Of a stretch of 64,000 bases of DNA, positions 31,541 through 41,205 are shown in pieces. The stretch lies in NCBI GenBank assembly GCA_014529385.2, contig CM043955.1, positions 151,888,140-151,952,139 on the forward strand, in the 5' to 3' direction. Made by a program: the position numbers and the translations under genes. Every line of letters starts with the position of its first letter. The first letter of the stretch is position 1. Under the pieces are notes generated by a model. That model made no database searches. It was not told where the DNA came from and saw nothing but the letters and a program-made list of their open reading frames with translations. Source of the DNA: Adiantum capillus-veneris (Eukaryota; Streptophyta; Polypodiopsida; Polypodiales; Pteridaceae).

Positions 31541-32369
31541 TCAAAATGTTTGTTGTTTGGATCTATCTTTCTTGTTATCAAACCTACCTCCAAAGGAAAG
31601 AATGCTAACAATTTCTTGAGACCATTTGGATATCATTTCAATATTGAAAAGATAAGCATCAGGTATGTCATCGTTTACTCCTTCAGGAGCTTCCCCGTTT
31701 TGCAGCCTTGAAAGATGATCCGCTCGTAGATGAGTTTTACCTTTTTTTACTACCACTGTGAAGTCAAACTCTAGAAATATAATAAACTAGCGTACAATCC
31801 TTCCAGTATTGCATGGTTTATTTACTAGATACAAAAGAGCTTGATGATCTATGAAGAACACAATTTTGTTTGTGAGCAAGTAATGCCGAAATTTCTTTAT
31901 AGCATAAATCATTCCTAATCCCTCTCTTTCAATGGTGGTGTAGTTTTTTTTTTGCACTATTTAGCTGTCGGCTCGCATAACAAACTGGGAAATCCATTGT
32001 TCCGTCTCCAGGTTGAGCCAGAATACTCCCAATTGCATATGTAGATGCATCAATGTGAACATGGAATATCTTTTTCCAATCTGGTGCTTTAAGTACAGGT
32101 GCTGATACAAGGTTTTCCTTAAGCTTTTGGAATGAAGTTTCACACTCCTCAGTCCAGTTGAAACTGACTAATAAGCGATACAGAGGTTGTGCAATGACTA
32201 CATACATATATATGAATCTTCGATAATATCCACAGTGTCCCATAAAGGACTGTACTTGTTTGGCATTAGTAGGCCTGGGCAAGTCTACTATGACTCTTAT
32301 TTTGTCTAGGTCAGTGGTTATGCCATTTCTTGAGACAATATGTCCTAAGATGCGGCCTTGCCTAACCAT
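31541..32369 (-). pseudogene. RT connection and RNase H of element B
   Basis: Frame 32,369-31,929 reads through GHIVSRNGITTDLDKI, MGHCGYYRRFIYMY and HVHIDASTYAIGSILAQPG, where the Asp of HIDAS is the first RNase H catalytic residue, then CYASRQLNSA. After a frameshift KKGKTHLRADHLSRL marks the RNase H end. The frame is broken near 31,930 and 31,757. Confidence 0.85.
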
Positions 32370-33275
32370 AAAAATGCACTTTTCCGGGTTGAGACAGATT
32401 AGATATGTTCTGCACTTCTCAAATACCTTTTGTAAATGGTCAATATATTCTTCTCATAGAAGAGATGGACATTGGTTAGGCCAAAAGGCATAACTCTATA
32501 CGCATATATTCCCCACTCTGTGGAAAATGTTGTTTTGTGTTGATCCTCTATTGCAATTGCCAATTGATTATACCCTGAAAAACCATCTAGAAAGGAATAA
32601 TCCCGTTTCCCAGCCACCCTCTCAAGCACATGTTCTGTGATCGGCAAGGGATAATTATCCCTTATTGTGGCTGCGTTCACTTTTTTGAGGTTCACACACA
32701 CACGCAGCTTTCCGTTCTTTTTGCGGACAACCACAATGGGTGACAAAGCAATCTGTATGCTCGATTTCATTGATGAATTTAACATCCATCAGCTTGTCAA
32801 TCTCCTCTTTAATTCGTTTAGCAAATGTGTCATTATATATGTAAGGACGTTGTTTGCTAGGTTTGGCATCTGATTTCAACGGAATTGTATGTTGGCATAT
32901 CGATGGATCAACTCCTTTGAGGTCTTTGTAGGACCGTGCAAACACATCTTTATACTTCTTGAGAAGTTGTGTTAATAGTTCTTCTTCTTCAGGCTCTAAA
33001 TCAATTGCTATATAGACAGGCTGAGGCTTTTCGCGTGGCGCAGCGAGGTATATACATTTTGCATTTTCCGGCCCATCGTAAGATTCTTGGTTTATTCTTT
33101 CCCTTATTGGTGGTGTCATTATGATTTTTCTGTCCTGGATGGTGAATTTTTGATAGTGGGATGGTACATTCATGTTTCTTTTTACTGACTCCTCCTTACC
33201 ATCACTTTCTCTCTCAATAGTCCATACCTCTCGTAACGACCGTTTTAGTTCTTGGTATTTCTTTTTACGCTCCAT
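32370..33275 (-). pseudogene. Reverse transcriptase of element B, catalytic box deleted
   Basis: Early RT blocks are well kept: KDLKGVDPSICQHTIPLK, IKEEIDKLMDVKFI, SPIVVVRKKNGKLRVCVN, ATIRDNYPLPITEHVLE, SFLDGFSGYNQ and MPFGLTN. Then the sequence jumps, at about 32,470, to a segment that aligns with residues after the YMDD box of element C, so around 28 codons including YMDD are gone. Motif style is that of the Athila/Tat branch of gypsy elements. The enzyme cannot have polymerase activity. Confidence 0.9.
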
Positions 33276-33834
33276 TTTGGTCCATTCTGGATCTTTGTCT
33301 TTTCCTGTTTTGATTGTTGAGATTTTTTTGATTTTCTTTTTGTTTTAGTCTTCCGTGCCTGTTTTATTTCCTCACGCGTCCTTTCCCTTCGAACTCTTGA
33401 GAATCTTTCTGATATTTGGTCTTTTACACAATCCTCTACCTTGACAAGCATGAGATAGTGAGTTTTATCTTTTATCCTGGGCATCAGGTTCTCTCTCATT
33501 TTGGTTTCAGCTCTTTTTTTTCTATAGCGTTCCTGGAATCTAGGGTGTTGCTTTGCAAAATCATAAAACTTGATATTCGCTATTGTCTCCCCACGCTCGC
33601 TTGAGCTGTTTGAGCACTCGTTATCTGCATCGTTATTTAACTCCAGATTCTCAAAGGAGTCATAAAACTCTTCTTGTTCAGGTGGGTCTACATTCTCATC
33701 TCTTGCTGGTATAAGGCTTACAATGTAATAGGGTAGCACATCATAGCCATCCATATCGCAAAATTTTGTCGTAGGGCTATCTGTAATGGTACGGACATCC
33801 AATGTTGCTAGTATGTGTTCCCATTCCAGAGGTT
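33276..33834 (-). pseudogene. Protease-RT linker of element B
   Basis: A 185-codon frame with FCDMDGYDVLPYYIV at its start, then acidic (EEFYDSFENLEL) and strongly basic stretches. The same linker is present in C (FCDENGYDIVP, EEFYDSS). I recognise no fold; it probably tethers protease to RT. Confidence 0.65.
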
Positions 33835-34830
33835 CTAAGGCATCTTCGGGAAAGGTTCCGAAATGTAATCCTTGTCCTCAATAGATCTTTCTAAGAGGCA
33901 TTCCTCTCTTTTTAAGCTCCCATAATGTGAAGCTCCGCACATCCATAGCTCTTTTTTCTGCCCTAACCATGCTGGGAGTTCGGACCCTGCCAATGTAGCT
34001 GAATCAAACTGTTCCACTGGTGTCTGGTTCACATCTTTGTAACTATGGTCTTTTAGGTATATTTTGGTTGTAGTCTCGCCATGTCTGAGGTATATGTGGT
34101 CGTAACCATAGCCGTGGACCATCTTTAATTGTCTCATAAATGGTCTTCCCAAGATGATCTCGTAATTGTTCTTTTTGTCAAAATCAACTATTGCAAATGT
34201 ATGCTCATACTCGATTCCACAAGAGGTGACAATTACTTCTTCTAAAAGTCCTAGAGGCTTTTCCATGAACCCATCTGCCAGTTGCAATTTCATTCTGGTA
34301 GATCTTAAAGCCGGTTTTCCCCATTTTTTCCAGATTTCCTTGGTGGCGATAGCGACTCCTGCTCCACTTTCAAGAATAGCTTTGGAAACTACTCCTTGGA
34401 ATTCTAATGGTAGTGTGGTATTTCCATATTCTCCCTCGCAATATTCTACGACCTTGTTTAAAGGTACTGGCCTAGTGTTTAGTTGAGGCTTGTCCAAATT
34501 TCTGATCCCTTCTTGAAGCTTCGAGGTGGGGTCTTTTACTCCAAATTTTTCTAAGCATTTGCCTATGGTGGTCCACATGTTTGGTCGTAACCTCAGGAGT
34601 TCCGCTAATGTGATTGTGCATGCCACAGGGGTGGACAATAACTCAATCAACCCTTGTGAATCCATCACTCTGTTGGAAGAAAATCTTTGAGATGGGATTG
34701 CTCTCACCTCAGACTTAGCTTCATACTCCCCTAGGTAAGAGGGTAGAGTTTTTAGCGAGCTTGCTTGGCTGTGCCCCGAACTAATTAAACCCTGGTCTCC
34801 CCCTTGTGAATGCATATCAAAGTTCATTTG
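33835..34830 (-). pseudogene. Retropepsin 1 of element B
   Basis: A 330-codon frame with SLKTLPSYLGEYEAKSEVR, EYCEGEYGNTTLPLEFQG, the active-site loop AILESGAGVAIATKEIW, LQLADGFMEKPLGLLE and ILGRPFMRQLKMV. The catalytic Asp of D-S-G-A is Glu here, which should abolish or strongly weaken activity, whereas A and C read DSGA. The rest of the fold is undamaged. Confidence 0.85.
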
Positions 34831-35498
34831 TGATCTTGCCTCAAATTCTTCAATGGGAGGTAAGATCTAATTTTCCTCCTTTCTCGTGCTATTTATTTGG
34901 TGGCTCACCCTGTTACCTTCAATGGGAGGTAAGATTTAATTTTCCTCCTTTCTCGTGCTATTTATTTGGTGGCTCACCCTGTTACCTTCATTGGCGTCCC
35001 GGATTTTCTTCCACAGGTCATCTAGATTGTTACAATCCTTACCCATTTCTACCAATGTTTTAGGCTGGAAACCATCAATTGTCTCTTCTGTTGTATTTGG
35101 CACTATGATAGGTTCTCTCCTAGACTCAGATTCAGTCTTGAGTCTCTCCTTCGTGTCTACTTGTTTCTCTAGAGTTGGTTTGATAGGGGTTGGGGTTGGT
35201 ACCTCGTGCCAACTTGCAGGTTTACCAAGCGGGTTTTCTATCAAGGATTGGGCTGTTTCAATCATTTTTCGACACATTTCCAACCTCTTTTTTTCTATTT
35301 CTTCATATGGATAAGTCATCCATCTTTGCTCTTGGGTTTGGTTGCTTTTGAGTCTGGCTTCGTATGCTTTTAAAAGTGCGTCTAACTGCTCATTTACCTT
35401 TTTTGCCAGCACTAATCCTCCTGATCCTGCACTTTTGGGTTCTACTATTTCCTTGGGCCCTATGGTTGCCGCAATGTGTGAGCTTAGACTAGTTAGAT
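34831..35498 (-). pseudogene. Gag C-terminal region of element B
   Basis: The 214-codon frame (35,580-34,936) contains GSGGLVLAKKVNEQLDALLK, YEARLKSNQTQEQRWMTYP and KRLEMCRKMIETAQSLIE, the segment that follows the zinc knuckles in A and C. Beyond 35,498 the frame enters unrelated sequence, so the gag is cut by an insertion and resumes at 38,221. Confidence 0.75.
34849..34986. repeat. 69-bp tandem duplication
   Basis: Two 69-base units (34,849-34,917 and 34,918-34,986) differ at a single base seen (GATCTA versus GATTTA). The unit is 23 codons long and keeps the frame. It also copies an in-frame stop, TAG in one and TAA in the other, so it arose in an already dead copy or duplicated the lesion. 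Confidence 0.9.
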
Positions 35499-36169
35499 TG
35501 TGAGGTCCCCACCCCGTCGTCTCAACAACGGATCTGATGGTAAACCTGGTGGCCACTAGATCTATAGTGGAAGCAAACAAAGTGGTCTGGGTTCATCTAG
35601 CGGACGATCTCTCATCACAAAGTGAATTGAGTTCGAGCCTACTAGCAAGGAGATCTAGCTCCACCTCGCAGGGGAAGCGGGATTTAACCTATGTAGCGAT
35701 CCTAAGACCCACCTTCCAAGAGGAGAGAAACCTCGAGTGCCTTTTTCCCCATGTTTCAGAGGCACGTACTCTCGAGATTTCACCGCTCTAGGGCCAATGA
35801 GTATTACTAATATCGAAGTAAGCACAATGGGGACAGAGAGTTCCCGACCCATCGGGACCACCCATCTCGTAGGCATTGGCAACCTGAGCCAAGCCCCCAC
35901 TTTCCACCCCCACACTCACACTTCTTTGTGTGACCTAATTACTACCACAAAGGTTGTTCAACATAAAGATTCCTTGTTTAATTCCGAATCACATTGTTCG
36001 TTAAGACAGCCCTTCAACCAGTATTGCAAACAGTACCAAGACAGAATTCTAGTAAAAATTCTACTCAAAATTATTCATAAAAGTTCCAATGTTCTGGAGG
36101 TACAACATCCCCCCTCCAGCGAGAGTTCACTCCTCCCGTTGTCGCCTAGCTGCCCATACAACTAGGTAT

Positions 36170-36297
36170 GTCCACCGCATAGAAAGCACGTCATGGAAAC
36201 TCCCACTGCATAGAAAGCAAGACGTGGGTTCCCACCGCATAGAAAGCAAGTCGTGGGTATCCACCGCATAGAAAGCAAGTCGTGGATTCAAGAGCCC
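36170..36297. repeat. Tandem repeat of about 30 bp, four units
   Basis: Four successive units of the form CC(C)ACYGCATAGAAAGCAMG followed by a GTCGTGG-like end. The last two are nearly identical. It lies within the insertion at 35,499-38,220. No function evident. Confidence 0.9.
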
Positions 36298-36549
36298 TTA
36301 ACGAGGAACTCTGCCCCCTGTGATCAGTAGGGGGGTCAGGATTGATTCAACATTAGAATTAAAATGAACATGTCGAGCTAAATTTTCCCTAGAAGACATT
36401 CTTTCCTATTGCAAACAGCATACCCATCAAACATTACCTTTCTACTTTAGAACTTAATGTACAATGATTTCAATGCCGAGGTTTCCGTCGGATTTCTCCA
36501 ACATGTTCGGGGATATTTTCATTCCTAACTAAACGTGTGCAATGTTAAA

Positions 36550-36720
36550 TTAAACAACTTGAATAAAAATATGATCTACCTCTTCCACTTTTTCATTGAT
36601 GGCCCGTGAGATGGCCGGTATTTGTTCCTCCATAGGAGCTTTCCCCTTTCCGTTGACATTACTCGTTCCTGCCTCGCGATCGTGGGCACCACCGAAGCGC
36701 GTCTTTTTAACCGGGGCCAT
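36550..36720 (-). CDS. Short hypothetical ORF within the insertion
   Basis: A 56-codon frame starting MAPVKKTRFGGAHD, with a basic start, a Gly/Lys middle and an amphipathic end. It is too short to place in a family. Such short basic openings are common for gag proteins, so it could be the start of the gag of the inserted element or an exon; a GAGGTAGAT near its end is compatible with a 5' splice site. Low certainty. Confidence 0.25.
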   Translation of the reverse strand: MAPVKKTRFGGAHDREAGTSNVNGKGKAPMEEQIPAISRAINEKVEEVDHIFIQVV

Positions 36721-37551
36721 TTCTCACTACTTTAAATGATTAGCTTGGAGAAAGAGCTAAGGTTCGCAAGCATCATAACAGTCCAATGGGTAGATTAGTG
36801 ACATCAATTAATTTCTCCTATCTGAGAGATCTAGATTTCTTTCATAAAGCAATCATTAAGGATGGCACATAATCCTATGGGAACCGGCTCTAAGATAATT
36901 ATTCGGCTTACATGATTAAGAATAATTAAGATTTCACTATTGGAATTACCAGAGAATTGAATTAAGTATGATTAAACTATTTCCTGGCAAATAGACGATG
37001 CAGATTTACCTTAGGCATATGTGTGAGGAAAACCAATTCTTAGAGTCTTAATGACAGATTAATTCCTCCTTAATTACATCTTAATGCATAAGAGAATGAA
37101 TTCAATTAAGCTTCATTGTTAATGAGTGATTCTCTTCAATCTACACGATTACTAGCTTATCGATTAATTACTATGCTACCTAGAGAGAGAAAATTCTGAT
37201 AATTATGTTCTAATCATTAACCGAGAGTGATGAATGGCTGATAATTCATCTATGGAATGATGATTACATAATAGAATATGGATAAGGAGAATTTAGAGAG
37301 TAGTCATAGAGAATTACGACTAGGAATAAGCATAATAGACGAGAAATTTAGATGGTAATGAAAAAGGATTTGCAGAAAGCATTAATTAAACCGTGGTTAC
37401 CGTGATTAAGGGCTGATAATCCTCTCGATTCTCTGATCTAATCGAGCTTCTTGAGGCGAGAATTCGACAGCACCTCCCTCCTTGCTTCCCCTTCAAAAGG
37501 TGTGTGTTCCAGCAGCACCGTCCCAGAGTGTGTGTAGGTGTGTGTGTGAGC

Positions 37552-37554
<3 letters not shown>

Positions 37555-37591
<37 letters not shown>
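37555..37591. repeat. (TG)n microsatellite
   Basis: Pure TG run of about 37 bases, preceded by further interrupted TG units from about 37,530. Confidence 0.95.
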
Positions 37592-37593
<2 letters not shown>

Positions 37594-38220
37594 GTCTTTA
37601 AATAGGCCACCTCAAGCTGAAAATCGATCTGGGTTGCTAAATGCATCTGGGAGCTTCTCCAGTTAAGCATGGCAAGTCCAGTTCCCTGCCCACCAAGTGT
37701 CAGGTTGGCTTGGTTAACTGGTTCTGAGACTGAGCTGATGGTTTGGAAACTCTCCCAGGACTCCCACAAAGCAAGAGGGCGCCCCCTAGCTGCTAAAGCT
37801 GATCTGGAGTGCGCTGGAACCTGTTCCCACACAGTCCCTGGCCCCCGGTACCTCCCCAGACAATTTTTAGGAAAATTGGTTCTAGGCTAAAACGGGTCAT
37901 ACGAGTCGGATTTTGATGCCGAAAATTGCTATAGCAAGCTCCAACTAAGGCGTACTGGCCCGAGTACCTGCCATATTTAGCAGCCCCCGGGGTCCGAAAT
38001 GCATTTTTTTGAAATTCGGGATACGGGTGCAGTTTTTCGAGACGATCAAAACTGGACGGGTCGGGTGACCAAAAACTTACTATTTTTGGAATTTTTTTTA
38101 CAAAAATTATTTTAATTCACATTTCGGAGCTTTAAAACATTCTAAACATCATGGCACTGACAGAATCTGGAAAACTACTAAAAATAGTAACTTATTCCAT
38201 TATTTTCATTTCAAGGTACA

Positions 38221-38370
38221 ATGGTGTTCTTTTTGATCGGGGTCGGAGACCTTACATAGATCCTCTAACCGCGCTAGTCTATCCTTTGTGTGTTTTAACT
38301 CCTCAGATAGAGCCGTTTGCTCTCGTTCTCTCCTGGCTCTCATACACGCCTTGAACTAGCTTTCCAAGTG
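38221..38370 (-). pseudogene. Gag fragment of element B between two insertions
   Basis: Reverse-strand frame MRARREREQTALSEELKHTK followed by DRLARLEDL. It aligns with the coil that follows the zinc knuckles in C (ARHERK-KAVEAELTMAREQL) and A. It continues the gag sequence that starts right of 62,950 and was separated from it by element C. Confidence 0.65.
38366..38370. repeat. Target-site duplication, left (element C)
   Basis: AAGTG immediately before the TGTTGG of the 5' LTR. The same five bases follow the 3' LTR at 62,945-62,949. Five bases is the usual duplication for gypsy integrases. Confidence 0.85.
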
Positions 38371-38652
38371 TGTTGGAGCCCAACTTGTCCAACTTTTGTA
38401 ATGAGCCCACCTTGTAAAGCCTATCAAATTCCCATTTTTATGTCAAAGACATCTTATCATTTTGATCCAATTGTCTGGATTATGTATAGATTTATTAGTT
38501 GGCCAGGACGCAATGCGTTTCCACTTTGTAATTATGATGAGTAGAACTCAATTAAAACCCCATGTACATTTTGAGCTAAGGTGACTAATAAAGGTCACCT
38601 TAGAACCATTTTTGAATAACATTTTGAATCATTAATTCTGTGTCGTATAAGT

Positions 38653-38737
<85 letters not shown>

Positions 38738-39353
38738 TATCCTCTTCGCTACGCACATCTCCCTCACCGAATTCACGAAGCGACCACACTATAGCGGTAG
38801 CTTCTTCGAGAGCTACGCGTCCACGCCACGCATTCGCATCTTGGAGCTGTTCGCGAGCAATCTTCTCACGAGCTTGTTTTGCTTGTAAGTAGCACAAACG
38901 GTGTCTATTTTCAACAATCAAGTACTTTATGGAATGAGGGTGAGATTAGCTATGCATAGATGTTCATAGACTTAGGTTTCACACACTTTTAGGTTATGAC
39001 CTGTGAGTCTATCGCGACTCTATTTGAGGTAGCTAAGGTTATAATCTGGTGAGATTGGACTTATAGGTAAGTATATCCTAGTGAGGGGAGGGTGCCTAGC
39101 AAGTTCGAAGCGATTCCGAGTTCATTTGATGTGTAAACGGTGTTATGAGCGTTTAGGGATAGAGTGGGTTGGAGTTAACAAGGATTAGTGATTGATGCAT
39201 CATAGAAGTGCGCATGTGTAGGTTGGTCTTAGCCTGACAAGCTAACGAGATTTCCTCCGTGCACCTATGGGTTAGTCATGTCACCGGATGACAAGTATGT
39301 TGTTTGTGTCGTGCTTGTGAGCATAAACAGGGGAGTAGTTTGCCCTAAAACAT
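38371..39353 (+). mobile_element. 5' LTR of element C
   Basis: Starts TGTTGGAGCC and ends CCCTAAAACA, with the inverted TG/CA ends expected. It matches the two halves of the 3' LTR at 57,296-57,710 and 62,249-62,944, with scattered substitutions and different GA-tract lengths. A GA run lies in the middle. Near 39,005 it contains GAGTCTATCGCGACTC, a damaged form of the palindrome found in the leader and spacer. Confidence 0.9.
38655..38734. repeat. (GA)n microsatellite in the 5' LTR
   Basis: Pure GA run of about 80 bases. In the matching 3' LTR the GA tract is where the LINE has inserted. Confidence 0.95.
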
Positions 39354-39373
39354 TAGCGCCGCTGCCGGGGACA
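39354..39373 (+). other. Primer binding site (Asp tRNA type)
   Basis: TTAGCGCCGCTGCCGGGGAC directly after the LTR closely matches TGGCGCCGTTGCCGGGGA, the complement of the plant Asp tRNA 3' end. It differs at positions 2, 3 and 10. Asp tRNA is the usual primer in the Athila/Tat branch of Ty3/gypsy, which agrees with the RT. Confidence 0.75.
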
Positions 39374-41205
39374 CAAGACCTTAAGTAGGGAGATCTACGT
39401 CACTCGTGTGATGGTTAGCTTACTTTAGTTTCGACTAGAGAGAGCTTAAATTTTAAGAGAAGATCGAGGAGAGGGTATCTTGAGGTCTAGTGGATAGCCA
39501 GGAATCCTGTGACTTGCCGAGGGTCTATGACTAGTTCGAGTTAGTTAGGTAGGATAAGGTGGAGTTAGCATTTATGGTTCTGAGTTATAAGTGATGTTTG
39601 TGTGCGAATAGTGTAGAAAAAACATTGTAAAAATGCAAAACAAACAAAAAGAAGAAACAACGAGGATGTTTGCTTGCCTTGAAAGAAAAACCCACACCAT
39701 ACACTCTTTAAGGGTGTGAATAGAGTAGACATTTGGATTTATGATCCAGCGCCTGAGAAAACGTTAAAATTGCGACCAAAACCAACAAAAAGAAACAGGG
39801 ATTGCCATAAGAAAACACTAAGTGAACCTAAAGAGGCCAAAAAGAGATATAACCACTAGCCTTGGGTAAACTGATTGTGTCATGATGTACAACTGATTGT
39901 GTCATGAATTGTCATCAAATTTGCATCACTTCAAGTGCATCTGAGCTGTGAATTTGCCATAGAAAAGTAAAAGTGCTTGAGTCCAAGGTCAAAAGGAGTC
40001 CAAATTGAATGAAATTTGAGGGATAGACTTCTAAGGGCACATGAAACCAAACTGTCTAAAAAGAGTAAAAAAATCACATCCTAGTTGCCCTCTGTTGAGT
40101 CTATCGCGATAGACTACTACTTGGGGATAGACTAACATTCAGGCAAAACCCCTTGGACCACTAGCTCAATACATCAAAACAAGAGGGCTCACAAAATTTG
40201 AGGATATTTGGACATTTGCTTTACCACCAAACCCCAAGTCTGGTGTTATGAGTCTGAACTCAAAGATATATTGGCAAAACAGCTTTGACCTATTGTTCGA
40301 ACACTGCACAAATTTGTAAATACACCATACAGAGGGTGGGGATTCCAGCTGTGGAGAGAACTTTGGAAAAAGACCAAGTTTGGAGAAGATTATGAGTCTA
40401 TCGCGATAGACTAAGGAAGTTGGGCTGTAGACCTTATTTTGCAAAACCCTCCTAGGGTTAGCTTAAACAGGACCTAAAGAGCTCACATACCAAGTTTCAA
40501 GGTGTTTGGATCACTAGAAGTGAGTCTAAGGTCCAGATAGAGATTCATGTCTGACAAAAACACTAGATTTGGCCTAAAACACAAACCAAGAGTCCAAATT
40601 GTATGAAATTCAAGGGATAGACTCTAGAGAGTAAGGGGAACCCAAAGGTGAAGTCACACTTCTGAATTGACTTGTACTAATGTATCTGCCTAGTCTGTCG
40701 CGATAGAATGAGTTAGACATTTTTTGGAAATTGTGACTACACAGCAAGGATAAGCTCTTCACCTAGATCCCAACCTTCATTTCAAATCTGAAATTTGACT
40801 ACCAGAAGACCCTGAGACATTCAGTGGGGAGAAAATGAAAAATTGCTCAGAGTGACCAATGTCATAGAAAATTGATATTTGATGTACATAATTGAAAAAT
40901 TTATTCAACAGTTCAAAGACAACCCTTGTGAACATACTAACCATACATGTGCAGATTCCAGAAGGAGATCATCACATAGCTGCACAGGTAGGAGAAGTCC
41001 AGGTAAGATTTAAGTTTGCAATATAGCTTTGAGTCTTATGTATTTAAGGTCAGGAGCCTTTATTAAGTCAAGAGATAAAAGTGTCAAAAGTCAAGTAAGC
41101 ACCACGTCCACTGAGGAGAGTGTAACTAAGACAAGGCTAGACCCATGAGCACCGAACATTGAGGAGGGTAGTGATACTGACACTTCATCAGATAAGTCCT
41201 TCTTC
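39374..41205 (+). other. 5' leader of element C
   Basis: About 1.8 kb without a conserved ORF, from the PBS to the gag start. It contains palindromes at 297-base spacing embedded in diverged repeat units that share words such as GGGATAGACT and CACAAA-TTTGAGG-TATTTGGAC. The length is unusual for an LTR-element leader and is matched in element A. Confidence 0.7.
40097..40709. repeat. Palindrome array in the leader of element C
   Basis: Perfect palindrome AGTCTATCGCGATAGACT at 40,098-40,115 and 40,395-40,412, and a degenerate copy at 40,692-40,709 (AGTCTGTCGCGATAGAAT). Both intervals are 297 bases. The same palindrome recurs 12 kb downstream in the pol-ORF3 spacer. Confidence 0.9.

Larger units (their letters stand above)
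35499..38220. mobile_element. Unclassified insertion in the gag of element B
   Basis: The gag of B is interrupted here: coil-forming gag sequence stops at 38,221 and picks up at 35,498. The left edge TGTGAGGTCCCC and right edge AGGTACA have the TG...CA form of an LTR, but I find no matching target duplication and no second LTR, so this may be a solo LTR, a non-autonomous element or two events. It holds one short ORF, a tandem repeat and a GT run. Confidence 0.45.

Noticed and set aside
35461-38230. Target-site duplication for the unclassified insertion
   Set aside because: Five-base words beside the TG and CA ends do not match (TAGAT and ATGGT). The true ends may lie a few bases elsewhere.
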